From positions 1-9,872 of the forward strand of contig UQQO01000085.1 of assembly GCA_900543175.1 (NCBI GenBank): a stretch of DNA of 9,872 nt, written 5' to 3'. The DNA comes from an uncultured Fusobacterium sp. GTDB lineage: Bacteria > Fusobacteriota > Fusobacteriia > Fusobacteriales > Fusobacteriaceae. The notes under the pieces are model-generated. The model was not told the origin of the DNA, did no database searches, and saw only the letters and a program-made list of their open reading frames with translations. The position numbers were made by a program, and so were the translations under genes. Positions 6,863 through 9,872 of the stretch are shown one piece after another (the first letter of the stretch is position 1; the number at the start of each line of letters is the position of its first letter).

Positions 6863-7582
6863 ATGTTTCAGTCGAAAAGTCCACTTTATTATCAATTAGC
6901 AGAAATAATTATCAATGATATAAAAGAAAAGAATTTACAAGAAAATGATAGAATTTTAACTGAGAGAGAGTACTGTGAAAAATATAATTTAAGTAGATCT
7001 ACAGTGAGACAAGCTATTGCATATTTAGAGAAAAAAGGATATATATACAAAGTTCAAGGTTGTGGAACATTTGTATCCTCAAGAGTAATGAAACAAAAAC
7101 TTCTTAAATTTTATAGTTTTACTGAGGAAGCAAAAAAACAGGGAAAAACTCCAAGTTCAAAAATCTTATCATTTAAAGAAAAAAAAGCTGATGAAAAAAT
7201 TTGTAAAGAGTTAAATATAAATAGAGATGATAAAGTATATGAATTGCAACGTCTTAGATTAGCTGATGATGAAGTAGTTATGTATGAAAAAACATACCTA
7301 TTAGAAAAGAAGATGCAAGGACTTTCAAAGAATATTTTATTAGAAAATCCTCTATATGATATACTTCAAAATAGATATAATATAAGTTTTACAAAGGCAA
7401 CTGAGAGATTTTCTGTGCTTTTAGCTGATGAAAAGATTGCAGAAATTCTAACTATACCACAGGGAAGTCCGATTATAAGATTACAGAGATGGACATATGC
7501 TGGGATGGAGATAATAGAGTATACAGTAAGTTTAGTACGTGGAGATAGATTTGAATTTGAGGTAGAACTTGAAGAGAAATAG
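6863..7582 (+). CDS. GntR family transcriptional regulator, HutC subfamily (UTRA domain)
   Basis: Probable sugar-responsive regulator of the operon upstream. The start at ATG 6863 (239 residues, normal for the family) follows GGAGG (6850-6854) at 8 nt; the in-frame ATG at 6848 overlaps that site and is rejected. The winged helix-turn-helix spans about residues 7-73, with LTEREYCEKYNLSRSTVRQA as helix-turn-helix and KVQGCGTFV as the wing hairpin. Residues from about 92 to 233 match the UTRA ligand-binding domain, with the typical LQRLRLADDEVVMYEKTYL strand (128-146) and a C-terminal ERFSVLLADE ... IPQGSPIIRLQR segment. HutC-type members usually repress and are released by a sugar phosphate or related effector. 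The gene sits just after the terminator of the transport/GH35 operon, has its own promoter and its own terminator. The effector is unknown; regulation of the neighbouring operon is inference. Confidence 0.92.
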   Translation: MFQSKSPLYYQLAEIIINDIKEKNLQENDRILTEREYCEKYNLSRSTVRQAIAYLEKKGYIYKVQGCGTFVSSRVMKQKLLKFYSFTEEAKKQGKTPSSKILSFKEKKADEKICKELNINRDDKVYELQRLRLADDEVVMYEKTYLLEKKMQGLSKNILLENPLYDILQNRYNISFTKATERFSVLLADEKIAEILTIPQGSPIIRLQRWTYAGMEIIEYTVSLVRGDRFEFEVELEEK

Positions 7583-7589
7583 TGAGAAT

Positions 7590-7629
7590 AAAAAATGTTG
7601 ACGAGAGAATTTCAAGTCAACATTTTTTT
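7590..7629. terminator. Bidirectional rho-independent terminator between convergent genes
   Basis: AAAAAATGTTGAC (7590-7602) and GTCAACATTTTTT (7616-7628) are perfect 13-bp arms around a 13-nt loop. The A run on the left and T run on the right give a U tract on either strand. It lies 7 nt after the GntR stop and 2 nt beyond the stop of the minus-strand C39-like gene, so it can end both transcripts. Confidence 0.9.
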
Positions 7630-7631
7630 GT

Positions 7632-8258
7632 TTAGTAATTTAAATATACAAACCCACCACCAAGAGAGGTAGAGTTTAACCATAATTCTAGATTAACTTT
7701 CTTTATAATATTTTCATCAAAAATATAGGCGTATAGAATATTATTAACAATATCATACTCAATGGAGAAGAGGACAACCCAATGCCAACGATCTAGATTT
7801 TCTTCAGCTCCACTACAAAGATTTAAAAAAGCTATAGGTTTATCATTTTCAAGTCCAGTTTTTAAGAAATTTACAAGAGTAGAGAAATTTGGACGATTAT
7901 TTTTCTCTTCTGGGATATCGAGAACATTAAAACTTACATTTAAATTGTTTTCATCAAGATATTTTTTTAATTTATTACAAAATATAGAAGTTGTAGGGAT
8001 ACCTCTATGCTCAGGAGTTACAAAATTCCACATCTCATCCATAAGAGCTAAGATATTAGATTTTAGAGGTGGAATTATAATTGAATGTTTATAGTTGTAA
8101 TAATAGATAAGCATAGATGCTGTAGTAGGACCACAACCAGCAAGTCTTTGTCTTTCTCCATAATACCACTCTTGATTAGCAGAGAAATATATCTCTTCAC
8201 TATTATCATCTTTTATTTTAAATATCTCATCATCTATTAAAGTTATTTTTTGTAACAT
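7632..8258 (-). CDS. C39-like cysteine peptidase-fold protein, no signal peptide, function unknown
   Basis: I recognise the fold signature but not a named gene. The 208-residue protein has QRLAGCGPTTASMLIYYY (37-54), which matches the active-site cysteine motif of C39-type/papain-like peptidases (Cys42, with Gln37 as possible oxyanion residue). Then come RWHWVV with His159 and YIFDEN with Asp181, giving a plausible Cys-His-Asp triad in the right order. The start is ATG 8258-8256 with AGGAGG at 8270-8265, 6 nt upstream. The frame stays open to an ATG at 8348-8346 that would add a hydrophobic stretch resembling a signal peptide, but that ATG lies in the loop of the gmhA terminator and lacks a ribosome site. 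No signal peptide remains, so it should be cytoplasmic. No ABC exporter domain or double-glycine leader gene is nearby, so bacteriocin processing is not supported. It could be a peptidase, amidase or inactive relative. Confidence 0.7.
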   Translation of the reverse strand: MLQKITLIDDEIFKIKDDNSEEIYFSANQEWYYGERQRLAGCGPTTASMLIYYYNYKHSIIIPPLKSNILALMDEMWNFVTPEHRGIPTTSIFCNKLKKYLDENNLNVSFNVLDIPEEKNNRPNFSTLVNFLKTGLENDKPIAFLNLCSGAEENLDRWHWVVLFSIEYDIVNNILYAYIFDENIIKKVNLELWLNSTSLGGGFVYLNY

Positions 8259-8279
8259 AGCACACCTCCTAGCTGTATC

Positions 8280-8285
8280 ATTATA
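8280..8285 (-). promoter_or_regulatory. -10 box of a probable promoter for the C39-like gene
   Basis: On the minus strand a consensus TATAAT lies at 8285-8280, just upstream of the AGGAGG (8270-8265). The region 17-18 nt further upstream is only a T run, so the -35 box is poor. A promoter is needed here because a terminator separates this gene from gmhA. Confidence 0.45.
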
Positions 8286-8320
8286 AGAAAAGTTTATCAC
8301 ATAAAAAAAGAAAATAAAAG

Positions 8321-8364
8321 ATAAAATAAAAACTACATCCTTTCTCATAAGAAAAAAGATGTAG
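8321..8364 (-). terminator. Rho-independent terminator of the LysR-gmhA unit
   Basis: Read on the minus strand, CTACATC (8364-8358) pairs with GATGTAG (8339-8333). The stem continues inward through TTTTTTC against GAGAAAG with G-U pairs to a TTAT loop, about 14 pairs in all. A T-rich tract (TTTTTATTTTAT) follows directly. It begins 16 nt after the gmhA stop. The ATG at 8348 lies within this hairpin, which argues against that codon as start of the C39-like gene. Confidence 0.8.
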
Positions 8365-8380
8365 CAAATTTTAGTTCTTA

Positions 8381-8956
8381 TTAATAGTTTTCAGGAAACA
8401 TCAGTCTTTCTACTCCCTCAATAATAATATGAAGGATCATCATATGAATCTCTTGAATTCTATCAGAAGTGTTTCCAGGGATTATAAATTCAAAGTCACA
8501 AGTTCCCTTTAATTTTCCTCCATCTTTTCCAAGTAGAACACAAGTTTTCATACCTAACTTTTTAGCAGCCTCTACAGCCTTGATTACGTTGTTTGAGTTT
8601 CCACTAGTAGATATACCTATAAACATATCTCCAGACTTACCATAGGCTTCTACACCACGTGAAAATATAGAATCAAACCCATAATCATTACCAACACAAG
8701 TTATATGAGAAGAATCAGCAATAGCAATAGCAGGAAGAGCTCTTCTATCTCCTCTAAATCTACCAGTAAACTCCTCTGCAAAGTGTAAAGCATCACAGTT
8801 ACTTCCACCATTTCCACAGATTAGCACTTTATTACCAGCATTGAATATATTAGCTAACTCCTTTGCTACCTTTTCAGTTTCTCTTCTCTCTTCCTCTTCT
8901 TTTATAAAATTTTCTAAAAGTAAAGCTTCAGCTTTATAAGAATCTATTAAGTTCAT
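8381..8956 (-). CDS. gmhA: Phosphoheptose isomerase (sedoheptulose-7-phosphate isomerase), GmhA type
   Basis: Converts sedoheptulose 7-phosphate to D-glycero-D-manno-heptose 7-phosphate, the first step of ADP-heptose synthesis for LPS inner core or other heptose glycans; cytoplasmic. The 191-residue protein is one SIS domain. It shows GNGGSNCDALHFAEEFTGRF (48-67), STSGNSNN (116-123) for phosphate binding, and TSDRIQEIHMMILH (163-176). Residues matching the zinc ligands of E. coli GmhA (His61, Glu65, Gln172, His180) are present as His58, Glu62, Gln168 and His176, so it should be active. AGGAGG at 8966-8961 lies 4 nt before the ATG. The LysR gene ends 14 nt upstream, so the two are almost certainly cotranscribed, and a terminator follows. 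No other heptose genes (hldE, gmhB, hldD) are in the window. DiaA-type SIS proteins are an alternative, made unlikely by the complete zinc site. Confidence 0.92.
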   Translation of the reverse strand: MNLIDSYKAEALLLENFIKEEEERRETEKVAKELANIFNAGNKVLICGNGGSNCDALHFAEEFTGRFRGDRRALPAIAIADSSHITCVGNDYGFDSIFSRGVEAYGKSGDMFIGISTSGNSNNVIKAVEAAKKLGMKTCVLLGKDGGKLKGTCDFEFIIPGNTSDRIQEIHMMILHIIIEGVERLMFPENY

Positions 8957-8970
8957 TTAGCCTCCTAATA

Positions 8971-9843
8971 TTAATATTGGATTTGATAATCTTGGATAAA
9001 GTTAATGAATTTAATAATTTGGATTAAGCTTTTCTTATCTTTAGTGATTACAACTTGATATCCATCTTTTACTTCATTAACAGTATAAATTACTTTAAAC
9101 TCTCCATTTTTAATCTCTTTATGAACTGCATACATAGGAAGGATAACATTTCCAATCTCCTCTCTAACCATTCCCTTTATAACCTCAAGGTTTCCTAAAA
9201 CTGATATTTTTGAATCAAAAGATATTCTGTATTTATCTTCAATAACAGCAATAGCCTCGTTATTATTAGGAATAGTTTCACGAGTAATAAGCGGATCTTT
9301 TGAAACACTTTCCATACTGTGATACTCTTTTTTACTAACAAGAACATAAGGCATCTTCTCAATAGTTAAAACTTCTAAGTTAGAATCTGTAATATGTTCC
9401 TCGTCAATAATTAAAATATCAAGATCTCCCTCTTTTAAAAGTTTTAAAAGATATGATTTTTCAGCAATTGTAATATCATACTCAATCTCTTCATGAGCTT
9501 GAGAGAATCCCTTCATAAGTTTAGGAAGAAGTGGTTCACCAATAACAGAAGTAGCTCCAATAGAGATTCTAGCTCTATCTAAATCTATAATTCTAGATAT
9601 CTCTTTTTCAGCTCTTTTTACTTTATCAAAGATATCTTCAGCCATCTTATAAAGAGCTTCTCCTGTGTATGTAAGTTTTATTTTTTTTGAACTTCTATCA
9701 AAAAGTTTTGCATTTAGAATCTCTTCAAACTTTTTTACTTGAATAGAAACGGCAGATTGATTTATGTATAATTTACTAGCAGCTTTAGTAAAACTTTTTT
9801 CCTTAGCAACTTCATAGAATATTTTTAGATAATGTAAATCCAC
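8971..9843 (-). CDS. LysR family transcriptional regulator
   Basis: DNA-binding regulator responding to a small-molecule effector. I place the start at GTG 9843-9841 (290 residues, MDLHYLKIFYEVAKEKSF), with GGGGAG at 9857-9852 lying 8 nt upstream. The GTG at 9852-9850 is in frame but overlaps that ribosome site. The N-terminal winged helix-turn-helix covers residues 1-60, with SFTKAASKLYINQSAVSIQV as the helix-turn-helix. A linker helix runs over about 61-90, and the periplasmic-binding-protein-like effector domain over about 93-285, with GNLEVIKGMVREEIGNVILP (217-236) as its conserved second-lobe segment. It is the first gene of a two-gene unit with gmhA. LysR regulators usually control a divergent neighbour, and that region lies beyond the right edge. 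The effector cannot be guessed from the sequence. Confidence 0.93.
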   Translation of the reverse strand: MDLHYLKIFYEVAKEKSFTKAASKLYINQSAVSIQVKKFEEILNAKLFDRSSKKIKLTYTGEALYKMAEDIFDKVKRAEKEISRIIDLDRARISIGATSVIGEPLLPKLMKGFSQAHEEIEYDITIAEKSYLLKLLKEGDLDILIIDEEHITDSNLEVLTIEKMPYVLVSKKEYHSMESVSKDPLITRETIPNNNEAIAVIEDKYRISFDSKISVLGNLEVIKGMVREEIGNVILPMYAVHKEIKNGEFKVIYTVNEVKDGYQVVITKDKKSLIQIIKFINFIQDYQIQY

Positions 9844-9863
9844 AATGATCACTCCCCAGAGAA

Positions 9864-9869
9864 ATTATA
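9864..9869 (-). promoter_or_regulatory. Possible -10 box for the LysR-gmhA unit
   Basis: TATAAT is read on the minus strand at 9869-9864. The -35 region would lie beyond the window edge. Transcription would then start almost at the GGGGAG ribosome site, giving a very short leader, so this box may be a chance AT-rich match. Confidence 0.25.
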
Positions 9870-9872
9870 TAT

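Noticed and set aside
7762..8094. Plus-strand open frame of 110 codons
   Set aside because: It is antisense to the C39-like gene, whose active-site motifs and strong ribosome site make the minus strand the coding one; the plus-strand product looks random (rich in Ser, Phe, Lys, Arg).
9431..9451. Palindrome TCTTTTAAAA-G-TTTTAAAAGA inside the LysR gene
   Set aside because: It is nearly all A/T and follows from the repeated LLK codons of the protein; this length is expected by chance in such DNA.
1..9872. CRISPR array, tRNA/rRNA, insertion sequence, prophage or defence system
   Set aside because: No regularly spaced repeats, cloverleaf-like conserved RNA sequence, transposase, integrase or phage protein was seen. 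The genes are metabolic and regulatory.

Overview
The window is AT-rich, with AGA-dominated arginine codons, strong AGGAGG-type ribosome binding sites and short intergenic gaps. Together with a phosphoheptose isomerase (typical of organisms that make heptose-containing surface glycans) and the general style of the proteins, this suggests a member of the Fusobacteriota, probably Fusobacterium. That assignment is inference from composition and protein character, not from a marker gene.

Left part, plus strand, 1-6726: a tightly packed carbohydrate uptake and catabolism operon, already running when the window opens. The order is: C-terminal part of a MalK/UgpC-type ABC ATPase; a cytoplasmic GH35 beta-galactosidase with a GTG start; a lipoprotein solute-binding protein; two MalF/MalG-type permeases; and a Gfo/Idh/MocA NAD(P)-dependent oxidoreductase with a cysteine cluster. 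Gaps are 13, 43, 16, 24 and 67 nt, and a clear rho-independent terminator follows the last gene. The simplest reading is that a galactose-capped oligosaccharide is bound at the cell surface, imported whole by a transporter with its own ATPase, split by the GH35 enzyme inside the cell, and one product is further processed by the oxidoreductase.

Middle, 6727-7631: a GntR/HutC-type (UTRA domain) regulator with its own promoter. That promoter is overlaid by a 10-10-10 inverted repeat and followed by a 16-bp palindrome. The regulator is the obvious candidate for controlling the sugar operon. Its transcript ends at a 13-bp stem flanked by A and T tracts that can serve both strands.

Right part, minus strand, 7632-9843: a LysR-type regulator and a GmhA-type sedoheptulose-7-phosphate isomerase, 14 nt apart and ending in a terminator. 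After that comes an independently expressed C39-like cysteine-peptidase-fold protein of unknown role, without a signal peptide.

Five start codons are better placed downstream of the longest possible ones: the solute-binding protein, the first permease, GntR, the C39-like protein and LysR. The oxidoreductase start is odd: its Shine-Dalgarno is separated from the ATG by a perfect 6-bp hairpin. The other structure that gene content does not explain is a 30-bp near-perfect palindrome inside the 5' part of the first permease gene. I saw no tRNA, rRNA, CRISPR, insertion sequence or phage gene, and no gene-free stretch longer than 300 bases.
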